A stretch of DNA of 64,000 nucleotides from Lonsdalea populi (GCF_015999465.1 NZ_CP065534.1:2666001-2730000); one strand, 5' to 3'; shown: positions 49,386-60,088, counted from the first letter of the stretch. Numbers and translations: made by a program. The notes: a model not told the origin generated them from the letters alone.

Positions 49386-50555
49386 CTAATGATTTTCATT
49401 GAGGCAGGTCTTTATCTTCGCCGTATCCGGCAAACGTAAAAACAGGACCGGCAACGCCATCAGCGCCATCACCCAGAACGTTTTACCCTGCAAATGGCCG
49501 AACAGATAACCCGACAAGACCGTGACCAGCGCGATTCCGCCGCCCATCGCCAGCGCGGAATACACCGCTTGCAGTTTTAGTATATCGCTGCCCTGACGCG
49601 TGGCGATAAAGCGCATGGCCGACAAATGACATACCGTAAACGTCCCGCAATGTAGTATCTGAATCACGATCATCCACGGCAACGACGTGGTCGAGCCCAT
49701 CAGCCCCCAGCGGATCACGCCGCATGCGGCGGAGAGCAACAGCAGTCCCTGCGCCGTCCAGCGCCGAAATAATCGATGACTGAACGCAAAAATGACAATC
49801 TCTGCCACCACGCCAAGCGACCAAAGATACCCAACCACCGACGCCGAATAGCCCATATTTTGCCAATAAATGACGCTGAAGCCGTAATACGCAGCATGCG
49901 CTCCATGCAACAGGGTGACGCCAAGCATAAAGCGCCACACGGCGGTTTGACTCAGTAGCTGACGCCACGGGGTTGTACCGGGATCGGATGCCGTTGACGC
50001 GGCCGCCTGCGGGGCGGTTTCAGGTCGAAACAACATCCCTAGCAACATACACAGCAAGCCGACGCACAGAACCATAAGAATGGCTGGATGACCCCAAACG
50101 GCCACTAAATCACCGGTGACCGCAGAACCAATAACGAATGCGACCGATCCCCACAGCCGCACCCGTCCGTAGTCCATCGTGAGCTGTTGACGCCAGGTAT
50201 TGGCCAACGCATCGGTCAACGGGACCAGCGGTGCGAAGAACAGGTTGAAGCCGATCATGACCAGCAGCAGCCACAGCCACGCGTTGCCAAGCCAGAATCC
50301 GAAGGCCATGCTCAGCGATACCAACGCCAGACAGCGCGACGCGCCGATCAGGCGGGACGGATGGCTCACCCCGGCGGTGATAGCCAGACTCCCGCAGCAG
50401 CGAGCGACCAGACCCGCGCCGAGCAACAGCCCAATAGCTTCATCCGAGAGACCTTCTCCCTGTAGCCACCGCCCCCAAAAGGGCAAGAAAATGCCGTAGC
50501 AGAAAAAGTAGGTGAAATAGCTGAGAGCCAGCCAGCGAGCGGATCGTAAAACCAT
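49386..50555 (-). CDS. hcaT: 3-phenylpropionate MFS transporter HcaT
   Basis: Twelve-helix MFS permease (PPP family) that takes up 3-phenylpropionate in E. coli. Start MVLRSARWLALSYFTYFFCYGIFLPFW, then LLLGAGLVARCCGS, NLFFAPLVPLTDALANTWR, RLWGSVAFVIGSAV and LQILHCGTFTVCHL-like stretches match HcaT. The frame runs upstream to 50684, but only the ATG at 50555, with AGGAG, fits. 389 aa. No hca catabolic genes are nearby, so the substrate is unsure. Lies 131 bp downstream of glyA on the same strand, separated by a terminator. Confidence 0.9.
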   Translation of the reverse strand: MVLRSARWLALSYFTYFFCYGIFLPFWGRWLQGEGLSDEAIGLLLGAGLVARCCGSLAITAGVSHPSRLIGASRCLALVSLSMAFGFWLGNAWLWLLLVMIGFNLFFAPLVPLTDALANTWRQQLTMDYGRVRLWGSVAFVIGSAVTGDLVAVWGHPAILMVLCVGLLCMLLGMLFRPETAPQAAASTASDPGTTPWRQLLSQTAVWRFMLGVTLLHGAHAAYYGFSVIYWQNMGYSASVVGYLWSLGVVAEIVIFAFSHRLFRRWTAQGLLLLSAACGVIRWGLMGSTTSLPWMIVIQILHCGTFTVCHLSAMRFIATRQGSDILKLQAVYSALAMGGGIALVTVLSGYLFGHLQGKTFWVMALMALPVLFLRLPDTAKIKTCLNENH

Positions 50556-50623
50556 GAATTCTCCTGGACTCGACCGGCTACTTTGGCAAGGTTGTTTGAC
50601 AGGCGCAACCACGGTCGACAGAT

Positions 50624-50650
50624 AAAAAAACGCCAGCGTTGCGCTGGCGT
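50624..50650 (-). terminator. glyA terminator
   Basis: Minus strand: CGCCAGCG/CGCTGGCG stem (50649-50642 with 50638-50631) with a three-base loop, followed by a run of seven T, about 37 bp after the glyA stop. Confidence 0.9.
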
Positions 50651-50686
50651 CTATTCGCTGTGCGTGACGAAGCACGCATCGCAATC

Positions 50687-51940
50687 TTAGGCGTAAACAG
50701 GGAAGCGAGCGCAGAGTTCCAGCACTTTCTGCTTGGTGCGCTCAATCACAGCTTCGTCGTTGATGTTATCCAGCACGTCACAAATCCATCCAGCCAGTTC
50801 GCGCACTTCCGCTTCCTTGAAGCCGCGGCGGGTGGCGGATGGCGTACCGATACGAACACCGGAGGTCACAAACGGGCTTTTAGGATCGTTCGGCACGCTG
50901 TTTTTATTGACGGTGATGTTCGCGCGACCCAACGCAGCATCGGCTTCTTTACCAGTAATATCTTTGCTGACCAGATCCAGCAGGAACAGGTGGTTTTGCG
51001 TACCGCCGGACACCACGTTAAAACCGCGCGAAAGGAAAACTTCAACCATCGCCTTCGCGTTTTTCGCTACCTGCTGCTGGTAAACGGTAAAACCAGGCTC
51101 CATCGCTTCTTTCAGCGCTACCGCTTTACCCGCAATCACGTGCATCAGCGGACCACCCTGGCCACCCGGGAATACCGCGGAGTTCAGTTTCTTATACAGT
51201 TCTTCATCACCGCCTTTCGCCAGGATCAGGCCGCCGCGCGGACCCGCCAGCGTTTTGTGCGTAGTGGTGGTGACGATGTGCGCATGAGGCACCGGCGTAG
51301 GGTAAACGCCAGCGGCGACCAGACCAGCCACATGCGCCATATCAACGAACAGGTAAGCGCCCACGCTGTCAGCGATTTCACGCATTTTCGCCCAGTCAAC
51401 CACCCCGGAATAAGCCGAAAAGCCGCCGACGATCATTTTCGGTTTGTGAGTACGCGCCAACTCAGCCATTTCGTCGTAGTCGATCTTGCCGGTTTCGTCG
51501 ATACCGTAAGGAATAACTTTATACAGTTTACCGGACAGGTTAACCGGCGCGCCGTGCGTCAAGTGTCCGCCGTGAGCCAGGTTCATGCCCAGAATGGTAT
51601 CGCCGGGCTGCAGCAGCGCGGTGTAAACCGCGAAGTTAGCCTGAGAGCCCGAGTGCGGCTGAACGTTAGCGTAGTCCGCGCCAAACAGCGCTTTCGCACG
51701 ATCAATGGCCAGTTGCTCGACGATATCGACATATTCGCAACCGCCGTAATAGCGTTTGCCCGGGTATCCTTCCGCATACTTGTTGGTCAGTTGAGATCCC
51801 TGGGCCTGCATGACGCGTGGGCTGGTGTAGTTTTCTGAAGCAATCAGCTCAATGTGTTCTTCCTGACGCACTACTTCCTGCTGCATAGCCTGCCACAGCT
51901 CGGCATCATAATCGGCAATGTTCATTTCACGCTTTAACAT
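50687..51940 (-). CDS. glyA: Serine hydroxymethyltransferase GlyA
   Basis: PLP enzyme interconverting serine and glycine with tetrahydrofolate; main source of one-carbon units. PLP lysine in [16 protein letters not shown] (about residue 229), start [19 protein letters not shown], and the end CARFPVYA are as in E. coli, 417 aa. A PurR-like box lies upstream. E. coli has hmp divergent from glyA; here two pectate lyase genes occupy that side. Confidence 0.97.
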   Translation of the reverse strand: MLKREMNIADYDAELWQAMQQEVVRQEEHIELIASENYTSPRVMQAQGSQLTNKYAEGYPGKRYYGGCEYVDIVEQLAIDRAKALFGADYANVQPHSGSQANFAVYTALLQPGDTILGMNLAHGGHLTHGAPVNLSGKLYKVIPYGIDETGKIDYDEMAELARTHKPKMIVGGFSAYSGVVDWAKMREIADSVGAYLFVDMAHVAGLVAAGVYPTPVPHAHIVTTTTHKTLAGPRGGLILAKGGDEELYKKLNSAVFPGGQGGPLMHVIAGKAVALKEAMEPGFTVYQQQVAKNAKAMVEVFLSRGFNVVSGGTQNHLFLLDLVSKDITGKEADAALGRANITVNKNSVPNDPKSPFVTSGVRIGTPSATRRGFKEAEVRELAGWICDVLDNINDEAVIERTKQKVLELCARFPVYA

Positions 51941-52060
51941 CCGGATCTCCTGACTCAGCTAACGTGCATTTTTACAACGCAATATAATCGCCCCGAAAGG
52001 CACTGGCCTATAGTGTAAACCGATTTTCACCGGCGAAGATAGGCTTTGACAGAGGTTTTT

Positions 52061-52076
52061 GCGCAAACGATTAGCT
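52061..52076 (-). promoter_or_regulatory. PurR operator upstream of glyA
   Basis: On the minus strand AGCTAATCGTTTGCGC, close to the PurR consensus and to the E. coli glyA operator, about 120 bp before the glyA ATG. Purine repression of glyA is known in E. coli; conservation here is inferred from the match. Confidence 0.7.
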
Positions 52077-52438
52077 ACAGGCAGCGCAAGGGTTTGCGCT
52101 TTTCTCACGCTGTCGGTAAGCAGCGACTTTTTCTCATCAGCCACCTGCATTTTTTCATGTTGAGTTGTGATCTAATGGGCTGGCGCCTCTCTCTTTCCCT
52201 CATCATTACTCTCATCACTCCCTCTGGATTTTTCGCCCCGCGACCTCTAGGACCATTCTGATACTTAGTATTTTTAACGCATCTTTGATCAGGAATAATT
52301 ATTCCCAATAATGACATTGGGCCCTAATGAATTGGCTGATAACTTGTTAATACTAAATGAATTTAAACCACCAGCTCTTTTATTCTTACACCAGGGAAAC
52401 GTAGGCGATACACGTGGGCATAACAAGGAGATAGCCTT
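52077..52438 (+). promoter_or_regulatory. Upstream region of the first pectate lyase
   Basis: About 360 bp with no gene. A CRP left half (TGTGATCTA at 52166-52174) lacks its right half. A perfect 14-bp palindrome GGAATAATTATTCC lies at 52292-52305. No convincing KdgR box. The lyase has an AAGGAG ribosome site eight bases before its ATG. Confidence 0.45.
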
Positions 52439-53641
52439 ATGACTAATCTTTCACCTCGCATTGGACCAGGCCATTCCGGCCGATTGACCCCTTCCACCTT
52501 TTCGCTGAAAACGCCTTCACGTTTACTGTTCGTGAGCGTCGCGATGGCGCTGATGTCCTCCAGCGCAACCGCCGGTTCCCTGCTGACGCAGGAAGCCCTA
52601 ACCACCGCACCCGTCGTCGGTTGGGCCTCTCAAAACGGTTCAACCACCGGAGGCTCCGCCGCAGCGGAAGAGAACATCTACAGCGCAGGCACGATCGACG
52701 AGTTCAAAACCGCGCTGGCTGCCGGCAGCACCAGCAAAATCATCCAGATTACGGCACCTATCGACATCAGCGGCGGCACCGCCTACATGAGCTTCGCCGA
52801 TCAAAAAGCACGTAGCCAGATCCAGATCCCTTCCAATACCACGATCATCGGTATTGGCGACCAGGGTAAATTCACCAACGGTTCACTCATCGTTAAAGAG
52901 GTCAGCAACGTGATTCTGCGGAATATTTATATTGAAACGCCGGTCGACGTTGCGCCGCACTATGAGTCGGGCGATGGCTGGAATGCGGAATGGGATGCGA
53001 TGAATGTTCAGACCGCCGACCATGTGTGGATCGACCATGTGACCATTAGCGACGGCAGTTTTGCGGACGACCTGTACACGACCAAGGATGGCGAAACCTT
53101 TGTACAACATGACGGCGCGTTAGATATTAAACGCGGCTCTGATTATGTCACCGTTTCCAATAGTCGCTTTGAACTGCATGATAAAACCGTCCTGGTCGGC
53201 CACAGCGACAGCAACAGCGCTCAGGATGCGGGCAAGCTGCACGTTACTTTCTTCAACAACCTATTTAACCGGGTACGTGAACGTGCGCCGAGAATTCGTT
53301 TCGGCAACATACATGCCTTCAACAATGTCTATATCGGTGACGTGAAGGACACGACTTATCCTTACCTGTACAGCTTTGGCATCGGCACCAGCAGCAGTCT
53401 ATTATCAGAGAGTAACGGCTTTACCGTCAGCAACCTCCGCGGTAAATGCAGCGTGGTCAAAGCCTTTAATGGCAAAATTTTCTCCGATAAAGGCTCCATA
53501 CAAAACGGCAACGAAGTTGATTTATCCACCTGTGGCTTTACAGCATATACGGACACTATCCCCTACAGCTATACCGTGCAACCAATGACGACCAGCTTGT
53601 CTGGCGAAATCGCCGCCAATGCCGGTTTCGGCAAACTCTAA
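52439..53641 (+). CDS. Secreted pectate lyase, PL1 family, PelA/D/E type (copy 1)
   Basis: Cleaves polygalacturonate by Ca-dependent beta-elimination, degrading plant cell walls after export (Sec then type II secretion in relatives). Signal peptide follows an unusually long N-region; cleavage likely after residue 45 (ATA/GS). The parallel beta-helix carries [46 protein letters not shown] and [10 protein letters not shown], where the Ca-binding acids, lysine and catalytic arginine lie. [10 protein letters not shown] and NAGFGKL at the end match Dickeya PelE. 400 aa. Followed by a near-identical gene, clearly a tandem duplication. Confidence 0.95.
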   Translation: MTNLSPRIGPGHSGRLTPSTFSLKTPSRLLFVSVAMALMSSSATAGSLLTQEALTTAPVVGWASQNGSTTGGSAAAEENIYSAGTIDEFKTALAAGSTSKIIQITAPIDISGGTAYMSFADQKARSQIQIPSNTTIIGIGDQGKFTNGSLIVKEVSNVILRNIYIETPVDVAPHYESGDGWNAEWDAMNVQTADHVWIDHVTISDGSFADDLYTTKDGETFVQHDGALDIKRGSDYVTVSNSRFELHDKTVLVGHSDSNSAQDAGKLHVTFFNNLFNRVRERAPRIRFGNIHAFNNVYIGDVKDTTYPYLYSFGIGTSSSLLSESNGFTVSNLRGKCSVVKAFNGKIFSDKGSIQNGNEVDLSTCGFTAYTDTIPYSYTVQPMTTSLSGEIAANAGFGKL

Positions 53642-53650
53642 ATAAACAAT

Positions 53651-53694
53651 AGCGGCAATCATAAAAGATTATTGATCAGGGTTGCCGCTTTACT
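53651..53694 (+). terminator. Terminator after pectate lyase copy 1
   Basis: AGCGGCAA (53651-53658) pairs with TTGCCGCT (53682-53689) over a 23-base loop that can form an inner ATC/GAT pairing, followed by TTTACT, 10 bp after the stop. Confidence 0.65.
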
Positions 53695-54050
53695 CTGTTT
53701 TTATTTTATCGCGATCACATATAGCTAACAATAAAATAAGAAAAGGCCGATAAATAATCATAAAAATCTATTTATTAACACCTATAAAAATTGATAAGAA
53801 TACGACACAACAAAAAAACGCCACCCAATATATCAATGTATATAGTTACACTCTGAAATTTTCATTTCATCTAAACCTCTCTTTAAGTAAAACATCTCCC
53901 AGACAATTAAAACTTTCTCTCAGGAAAGTGACTTTGATCAAAAACAGCAAATCCCAGTTCTGAATAATGGGCCAGACGCTTTGATATATATATCAAGCGG
54001 GTCGATAAGGATCTGATGAATGAATTTTATAATGAAAAAGGAACTTCTAA
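53695..54050 (+). promoter_or_regulatory. Promoter region of the second pectate lyase
   Basis: AT-rich 356-bp gap. A CRP-like site (AGTGA-N6-TCAAA, 53937-53952) lies 99-114 bp before the ATG. TGAAATTTTCATTTCA at 53854-53869 resembles a KdgR operator, but its half-sites are spaced six instead of five bases. Both regulators control pel genes in Dickeya; both sites are tentative here. Confidence 0.5.
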
Positions 54051-55247
54051 ATGAGCACCAGTATTTTATCTAAAAGAACACAACCGGAGTATTACGGATT
54101 ATCCTTGCGTATTTGCTCTTGCGCCAAACCGCTGCTGATGGCCGGTATTACCGCCGCGTTGATGACTTCCAACGCCTCCGCCGCCAGCCTGCTCACAACG
54201 CAAGCCCGCACGACGGCATCCGTCGGTTGGGCCACGCAGGCAGGCGCAACCACCGGTGGCGCCTCTGCTGCTGCCGCCAACATATACACCGCGAAGAACA
54301 TTGCTGAATTCAAGGCGGCGCTAGCCGCCGGAAGCAAAGCAAAAATCATCCAGATTACCGGAACAATCGATATCAGCGGAGGCAAGGCCTATAGCTCTTT
54401 TGCAGACCAAAAAGCCCGCAGTCAGCTCAGCATCCCAGCGAATACGACGATTATCGGCATCGGCAACACTGGTAAATTCATCAAAGGTTCTCTAGTTATC
54501 AACAGCGTGAGCAACGTCATCGTGCGTAATATCTACGTTGAAACCCCGGTCGACGTCGCCCCGCATTATGAGCAGGGCGATGGTTGGAATGCGGAATGGG
54601 ACGGCATAAACATCAGCACGTCTCATCACGTTTGGATAGACCACGTGACCATCAGCGACGGCAGTTTTACCGACAACAAATACACGACCAAAAACGGCGA
54701 ACGCTACGTACAGCACGACGCCGCTTTGGATGTTAAACGCGGTGCCGACTATGTGACTATCTCCAATAGCCGATTCGAACTGCACGATAAAACCATCCTG
54801 ATTGGTCACAGCGACACCAATGGGGGGCAGGATGCGGGCAAACTGCACGTGACCTTCTACAACAACCTGTTTAACCAGGTCCGCGAACGTACGCCACGCG
54901 TTCGTTTCGGCAATGTGCATGCGTTCAACAACGTCTACATGGGAGATGTTAAGGCTTCGGTATATCCCTATCTCTACAGCTTTGGTATCGGTACTAGCGG
55001 CAGCCTGCTGTCAGAAAGCAACGGTTTCAATATTGCCAATCTCAAGAAACCGTGCGACGTCGTGAAAGCGTTTAACGGTAAGACATTCACCGATAAAAAT
55101 TCGCTCATCAACAATAGCGCCGCTGGACTATCAAGCTGTGGTTTCACTAACTATACCGCTAAGATCCCTTATTCTTACAAGGTACAGGCCATGAACTCCA
55201 ACTTAATGAAAGCCATCGTAGCTGGTGCCGGTTACGGTAAAATCTAA
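54051..55247 (+). CDS. Secreted pectate lyase, PL1 family, PelA/D/E type (copy 2)
   Basis: Second copy of the Ca-dependent pectate lyase, 398 aa. Long N-region, hydrophobic core [18 protein letters not shown] with cleavage about residue 44, then [23 protein letters not shown]. Conserved elements match copy 1: [81 protein letters not shown]. The two cysteines near the end are kept. Signal peptides and leaders differ much more than the mature parts, which suggests separate regulation and an older duplication. Confidence 0.95.
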   Translation: MSTSILSKRTQPEYYGLSLRICSCAKPLLMAGITAALMTSNASAASLLTTQARTTASVGWATQAGATTGGASAAAANIYTAKNIAEFKAALAAGSKAKIIQITGTIDISGGKAYSSFADQKARSQLSIPANTTIIGIGNTGKFIKGSLVINSVSNVIVRNIYVETPVDVAPHYEQGDGWNAEWDGINISTSHHVWIDHVTISDGSFTDNKYTTKNGERYVQHDAALDVKRGADYVTISNSRFELHDKTILIGHSDTNGGQDAGKLHVTFYNNLFNQVRERTPRVRFGNVHAFNNVYMGDVKASVYPYLYSFGIGTSGSLLSESNGFNIANLKKPCDVVKAFNGKTFTDKNSLINNSAAGLSSCGFTNYTAKIPYSYKVQAMNSNLMKAIVAGAGYGKI

Positions 55248-55292
55248 TCCAGCATTGATGCTGTCTGCGTAATATAAAAACGTGGCATATCA

Positions 55293-55337
55293 TGGCCGGT
55301 CACGCCGTATGAATAACGGAGTGACCGGCCAGAATAA
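55293..55337 (+). terminator. Terminator after pectate lyase copy 2
   Basis: Perfect 11-bp stem TGGCCGGTCAC/GTGACCGGCCA (55293-55303 with 55321-55331) with a 17-base loop, followed by GAATAAAA. The strong stem supports a terminator or mRNA end despite the absent T-run; it also reads well on the other strand. Confidence 0.55.
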
Positions 55338-56061
55338 AAAGGCGGAAATATCATCATGCCATCGTCAATATATCAATAATACATATATTGTTTTTATAAA
55401 AAACAATTTCGTCCTAAATAATATCAAAGTCAGGGTTGGATAAAACGACAACAGTCGTCAAAAAAACATGTTAATTCTATTTTTATACCAGAAGATGGGT
55501 ATCTCACCGCCCCTGTTATCTATTAAAAACCAGGCTAAGTTATATTCGTTCCCTTTATCGCCATCATGAGCGCTATAATATTTTAACCAAATTTTGACGC
55601 GGCCATAATAGGGTTCCTGAAACATGCCTGTATCATCTGAATAAATAGAACCTGAAGGGCTTTGTTCAGCTCACGATGATTGATCCGGTCGTCTTTCCTG
55701 ATGACGTAGCCTGCTTTTACCGCCTGTGGTTTCTGCTCCTGAGCGCCATAAGACCAATAAAACCTTTCCCTCTGGAATATAGCAGCAACTGGAAAGTTTC
55801 CCGAGTATCGGATCTCGTCCTCTGCGAATGACAAAGGCGTGGTAAAGCTCGTTATGCAGTCAATGATGCTCCGACAAAGAAGTGGGATAACCTGCGGCAA
55901 ATAGATACCCAGACACGAATATCGGGGGTGACGATCAGGTGAGAACCGTCAGATTAGACAACCCCCCCGGGTGTACCTAAATCAACGCCGACGACATATT
56001 ACGGACGGCATTGATTCAGCTCGTTTTGTGGTCCAAAGGACGTAAAAAAAGCCCTAACTCC
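55338..56061. other. 724-bp gap before glnB, no intact gene
   Basis: AT-rich near the lyase and more balanced near glnB. It contains a possible broken minus-strand gene (55458-55900, listed separately). No RNA or repeat recognised. Confidence 0.5.
55458..55900 (-). pseudogene. Possible broken gene of unknown function
   Basis: On the minus strand a 105-codon frame (55900-55583) is followed, in a shifted frame, by a coherent 55-codon stretch from 55625 to 55458. That stretch reads MFQEPYYGRVKIWLKYYSAH and ends EIPIFWYKNRINMFF. The composition of the second part looks protein-like. I recognise no family. It could be a frameshifted gene, two unrelated short frames, or chance. Confidence 0.25.
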
Positions 56062-56409
<348 letters not shown>

Positions 56410-56505
56410 CTAATCATCACTTTGTCTCGGCCGTAGCCTGGCATCGTTTATGCGATGGGCCGCGCATTAACTCGCACCCGCTATCAGCACGATACTTACC
56501 CATAG

Positions 56506-57843
56506 TTAGTCTTTAAAATCATTGGCGTCCAGTTCATGGCGCGCCAGCAGTTTATAAAATTCAGTCCGGTTACGGCCCGCCATGCGAGCCGCATGAGTGA
56601 CATTGCCCTTGGCGATCTGCAGCAGTTTACGCAGATAGTTCAGCTCAAATTGATGGCGCGCATCCGCAAAAGTCGGCAAAGCCGTATTTTCGCCTTCCAG
56701 CGCCTGTTCGACCAACGCCTCGCTAATGACCGGCGCGCTAGTCAATGCCACACATTGTTCGATGACATTGACCAGTTGCCGCACGTTACCCGGCCAGCTC
56801 GCCGTCATCAAGCGTTTCATGGCATCCGTGGAAAAACTATGCACAAACGGTTTATGACGCGCAGCGGCATCGCGCAGCAGGTGGTTGACGAGCAAAGGAA
56901 TATCTTCTGAACGCTCATTCAGCGCCGGGATTTTCATATTCACGACGTTGAGACGGTAAAACAGATCTTCCCGAAACTCCCCTTTCTCCATCGCCTTGGG
57001 CAAGTTGCGATGGGTCGCCGAAATAATACGCACGTCGATATCCAGATCGTTGTTGCTGCCGAGCGGCCTGACTTTACGTTCCTGCAATACCCGCAACAGC
57101 TTAACCTGTAGGGACAACGGCATATCGCCTATCTCATCCAGAAACAGCGTTCCACCGTCCGCCGCGCGAAACAGGCCATCACGACTGCTCACAGCCCCGG
57201 TGAACGCGCCACGGGCATGGCCGAACAGCTCCGACTCCAGCAGCGGCTCCGGCAGCGCGCCGCAATTGATCGCCACGAAGGGTTTGTCGGCTCGCGGGCT
57301 GGCCGAATGAATCGCCTGTGCCAGCACCTCTTTACCGGTCCCGCTCTGGCCATTAATCAACACGCTGACATCCGATTGCGCGACCATTTTAGCCTGCTCC
57401 AGCAGACGCAGCATCAGCGGACTGCGGGTAATCATCGTCTCTCTCCAGCTATCGTCCCGAGCGGGCGCCGCCACCGATAAGGCCTCGCCGATGGCCTGAT
57501 AGAGCGCATCGCGATCGACAGGCTTGGTCAGGAAGCTGAATACGCCTTTTTGCGTCGCCGCCACCGCATCCGGAATAGATCCATGCGCGGTCAGAATAAT
57601 AACCGGCATCCCCGGTTGCTGCTTCTGGATCTCCGCGAACAGCGCGAGGCCGTCCATTTCATCCATCCGCAAATCACTGATCACCAGGTCGATTTTTTCG
57701 CGCATCAGCAAACGCAACGCGTCCTGACCGCTGGCGGTGGTCGTCACACTGAAGCCTTCGCTGGTCAAACGCATTCCCAATAGCTTCAGCAGGCTGGGAT
57801 CGTCGTCGACCAGCAGCAGGCTGGCGGATTGCCGCTTCATCAT
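56506..57843 (-). CDS. glrR: Sigma-54 response regulator GlrR (YfhA/QseF)
   Basis: Response regulator activated by GlrK; turns on the sigma-54 promoter of glmY. Receiver domain with phospho-aspartate in VISDLRMDEMDGLA, AAA+ domain with GQSGTGKEVLA, the sigma-54 contact loop ELFGHARGAFTGAV and arginine finger region, then a Fis-type helix-turn-helix (GNVTHAARMAGRNRTEFYKLL). 445 aa. Its ATG overlaps the qseG stop by four bases. Three matching DNA boxes lie upstream of glmY in this window. Confidence 0.97.
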   Translation of the reverse strand: MMKRQSASLLLVDDDPSLLKLLGMRLTSEGFSVTTTASGQDALRLLMREKIDLVISDLRMDEMDGLALFAEIQKQQPGMPVIILTAHGSIPDAVAATQKGVFSFLTKPVDRDALYQAIGEALSVAAPARDDSWRETMITRSPLMLRLLEQAKMVAQSDVSVLINGQSGTGKEVLAQAIHSASPRADKPFVAINCGALPEPLLESELFGHARGAFTGAVSSRDGLFRAADGGTLFLDEIGDMPLSLQVKLLRVLQERKVRPLGSNNDLDIDVRIISATHRNLPKAMEKGEFREDLFYRLNVVNMKIPALNERSEDIPLLVNHLLRDAAARHKPFVHSFSTDAMKRLMTASWPGNVRQLVNVIEQCVALTSAPVISEALVEQALEGENTALPTFADARHQFELNYLRKLLQIAKGNVTHAARMAGRNRTEFYKLLARHELDANDFKD

Positions 57844-58652
57844 GGATTATTGACTCCCATTTTCGAACCAGGCTGCGCCGGTGAGGTCTCGGCGTTCAGA
57901 GGCTTCACATTCGTCTCTGACGACGAACGTGTCTGAGCGTTGTCGCGACGCTCCTCTCCGTCAGAAAAATCAGCGGACACCGCTTTGCGCGCCGACAGCT
58001 GACGCTCAATATCCGTCAGGTTTTTCAACTTGCGCGTCGTGATATCTAACTGCTCACGCAGCTGATTTTGCTGTTCACGGAGATCGGCCAACGCTTTGTT
58101 GTGATCGTCCTGCAAATGCTGCGCTCGCGCGCGCGCTTCGTCCTGAAAGGCAGCCAGTTGCTGCTTGTCCATCCACAGCTGCAGCAAGGGGATAAGCCCT
58201 CCCGGTATGTCTTCGCTCTCCTGCGCCAGCCGGGCGATCCGCTGCCGCTGCTCCGCGGGAACCGTGCCAGCCCGCTCGCGCAGCAGACTTTGTTTCCAGA
58301 GCCCGGCCCAGTCTGAAGACGTCGGCGTCTGATTGGCCTGCGTCAGCGCCTGCGATGGGGATAGTTGGGCCGCGCAATCCATCGCCCTCAGCCAATACAG
58401 GGAATTTGCCATGGCTTCACGGCTATTCGCCAGCCAAAGGGGACGGCAGTCCACCCGGCTATAATCGGCCAACAGCCGATTGGGCTCGCGGTTAGCTTCG
58501 ATAATCATGGGCGTTCCGCCGCCCACGGGTTGTGCGCAGCCGACTAAAAGGGGTGAAGAGATCAGCAAAATGCGTAACACACGGCCCCATAGGGTTGATG
58601 CTGCCACAGCATACCGACGGGGGAATAAGGAGCGGAAAAACCGTGCATTCAT
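57840..58652 (-). CDS. qseG: Lipoprotein QseG (YfhG)
   Basis: Outer-membrane lipoprotein that interacts with the sensor GlrK. Signal segment with lipobox LLVGC followed by AQP (about residue 38), then a helical periplasmic part with a coiled coil (RARAQHLQDDHNKALADLRE and LREQLDITTRKLKNL). The frame extends upstream to 58751 but overlaps glrK; the ATG at 58652 overlaps the glrK stop by four bases and fits the family, giving 270 aa. The C-terminal tail is polar and probably disordered. Confidence 0.92.
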   Translation of the reverse strand: MNARFFRSLFPRRYAVAASTLWGRVLRILLISSPLLVGCAQPVGGGTPMIIEANREPNRLLADYSRVDCRPLWLANSREAMANSLYWLRAMDCAAQLSPSQALTQANQTPTSSDWAGLWKQSLLRERAGTVPAEQRQRIARLAQESEDIPGGLIPLLQLWMDKQQLAAFQDEARARAQHLQDDHNKALADLREQQNQLREQLDITTRKLKNLTDIERQLSARKAVSADFSDGEERRDNAQTRSSSETNVKPLNAETSPAQPGSKMGVNNP

Positions 58653-60088
58653 GCTTGATTCTCGGTGGTTAATGGCAATTCGATACGGAAACAGACGTCG
58701 GCATAGTCTACCGAAACCAGAGCCAGCTCGCCGCGCATTCGCCGAATGCAATCTTGCGCGATGCTTAGCCCCAGTCCACTGCCCTTGACTGCGCCTTTGC
58801 GCTGATGCGCACCCTGATAAAAAGGCTCGAAAATCATGCTGCGTTCCGCTTCCGGTATCGGCGCTCCCGTATTGGCGACATCAATCTGAAGGTGCGAACC
58901 GACGCTGCGGCTGCGCACCCAAATGTTACCGGATTCCTGCCCATAGTGCACCGCATTGGAATAGAGATTATCCAGCACTCTCATCAACAGCGTGGTTTCC
59001 GCATGGCACATTGTGACGTCCAGTTCAACGTGCGTCCTCATCGCTTTGCCGCGCGCTGGCAGACTATGGTCGGCGACGACGGACTCGACGATCGCCGCCA
59101 GATCCACCGGCTCAAGTTCGGTCGGCGCATCAGCAAGCTGGCGGTTGTAGTCGAGCAGCTGCTCTATCAGCTGTAGTAGATGACGGCTGCTGCTGTCCAG
59201 AATAGCGACGACCTGCCGCTGGTCTTCCGTCAGCGGTCCGGCGACCTCATCCGCAAGCAGCGACGTGCCTTCGCGCAGGCTCGCCAGCGGCGTTTTGAGT
59301 TCATGTGAAATGTGCCGCAGAAACTCATGCCGCTGCGCTTCAAGCCATGAGAGACGTTCGCTCAGCCAGATGATGCGTTGTCCCAACGAACGAATTTCCC
59401 GGGGGCCTCTGAACGTTAGGGATGTCCCCAACGGCAGTCCTTCACCTAAGCGGTTGATCATCCGCTCGACGCCCTTGACCGGACCGATAATCATGCGGGT
59501 AAACAGCCCCACCAGCAGCACGCTGACCAGAAACAACAACAGCGCCTGCCACCCGAAGAACTGGCCGCGCTCCGCGATAGTCCGCTGAAGCTGCTGCCCG
59601 CGGGAGAAAATCACTTCTCGCGTTACCTGCACCATCTGCGTATTGGCCTGAGAAAAGCGCTCCAGAAGAGCAGAGGCTTCACGGCTCGGGGCACTGTTCT
59701 GACAATGCATCTCCGCCAGTTGCGTCAGATACTGCCGCAGGCGCTGGGGTAATTGAGGATCGGGCAGGATCGGAGCGTGGACGTCCAGCATCTGAACATA
59801 CTGCCTGCGCTGAGTTTGATAGAGCTGGGACAGCGCGCGATCGTCCAGTACACAATACTGACGATAGCTGCGTTCCAGCGCCAATGCCAAACCGGCCATC
59901 GCCTCGCTGCGGCGGGCATCCGCCAGCGTGGTACGGTTAATGATGGCAGCCTGTTCGCTGAGGGCATTCAGGCTGCCATAAGCCTGATAGGCCAGTACCA
60001 GCAAGGGCAGCAGCACCAGCAAGAACGCCATGATGACCAGCTGTCGCAGAGATCGGGGAAATAAACGCCATCGTTTCAATGAGACCAT
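58649..60088 (-). CDS. glrK: Sensor kinase GlrK (YfhK/QseE)
   Basis: Histidine kinase paired with GlrR. Two transmembrane helices (about residues 17-40 and 175-195) flank a periplasmic four-helix domain, then HAMP, the dimerisation domain with phospho-histidine in HEFLRHISHELKTPLASLREG, and the ATPase domain (VLDNLYSNAVHYG; GSGLGLSIAQDCIRRM). 479 aa versus 475 in E. coli. First of glrK-qseG-glrR, all coupled by ATGA overlaps. The sRNA glmY lies upstream on the same strand. Confidence 0.96.
   Translation of the reverse strand: MVSLKRWRLFPRSLRQLVIMAFLLVLLPLLVLAYQAYGSLNALSEQAAIINRTTLADARRSEAMAGLALALERSYRQYCVLDDRALSQLYQTQRRQYVQMLDVHAPILPDPQLPQRLRQYLTQLAEMHCQNSAPSREASALLERFSQANTQMVQVTREVIFSRGQQLQRTIAERGQFFGWQALLLFLVSVLLVGLFTRMIIGPVKGVERMINRLGEGLPLGTSLTFRGPREIRSLGQRIIWLSERLSWLEAQRHEFLRHISHELKTPLASLREGTSLLADEVAGPLTEDQRQVVAILDSSSRHLLQLIEQLLDYNRQLADAPTELEPVDLAAIVESVVADHSLPARGKAMRTHVELDVTMCHAETTLLMRVLDNLYSNAVHYGQESGNIWVRSRSVGSHLQIDVANTGAPIPEAERSMIFEPFYQGAHQRKGAVKGSGLGLSIAQDCIRRMRGELALVSVDYADVCFRIELPLTTENQA

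Noticed and set aside
50639..51838. 399-codon plus-strand frame opposite glyA
   Set aside because: Antisense shadow; glyA is complete and conserved on the other strand.
53854..53869. Firm KdgR operator call
   Set aside because: Half-sites TGAAA and TTTCA are present but spaced by six rather than five bases; kept only as tentative.
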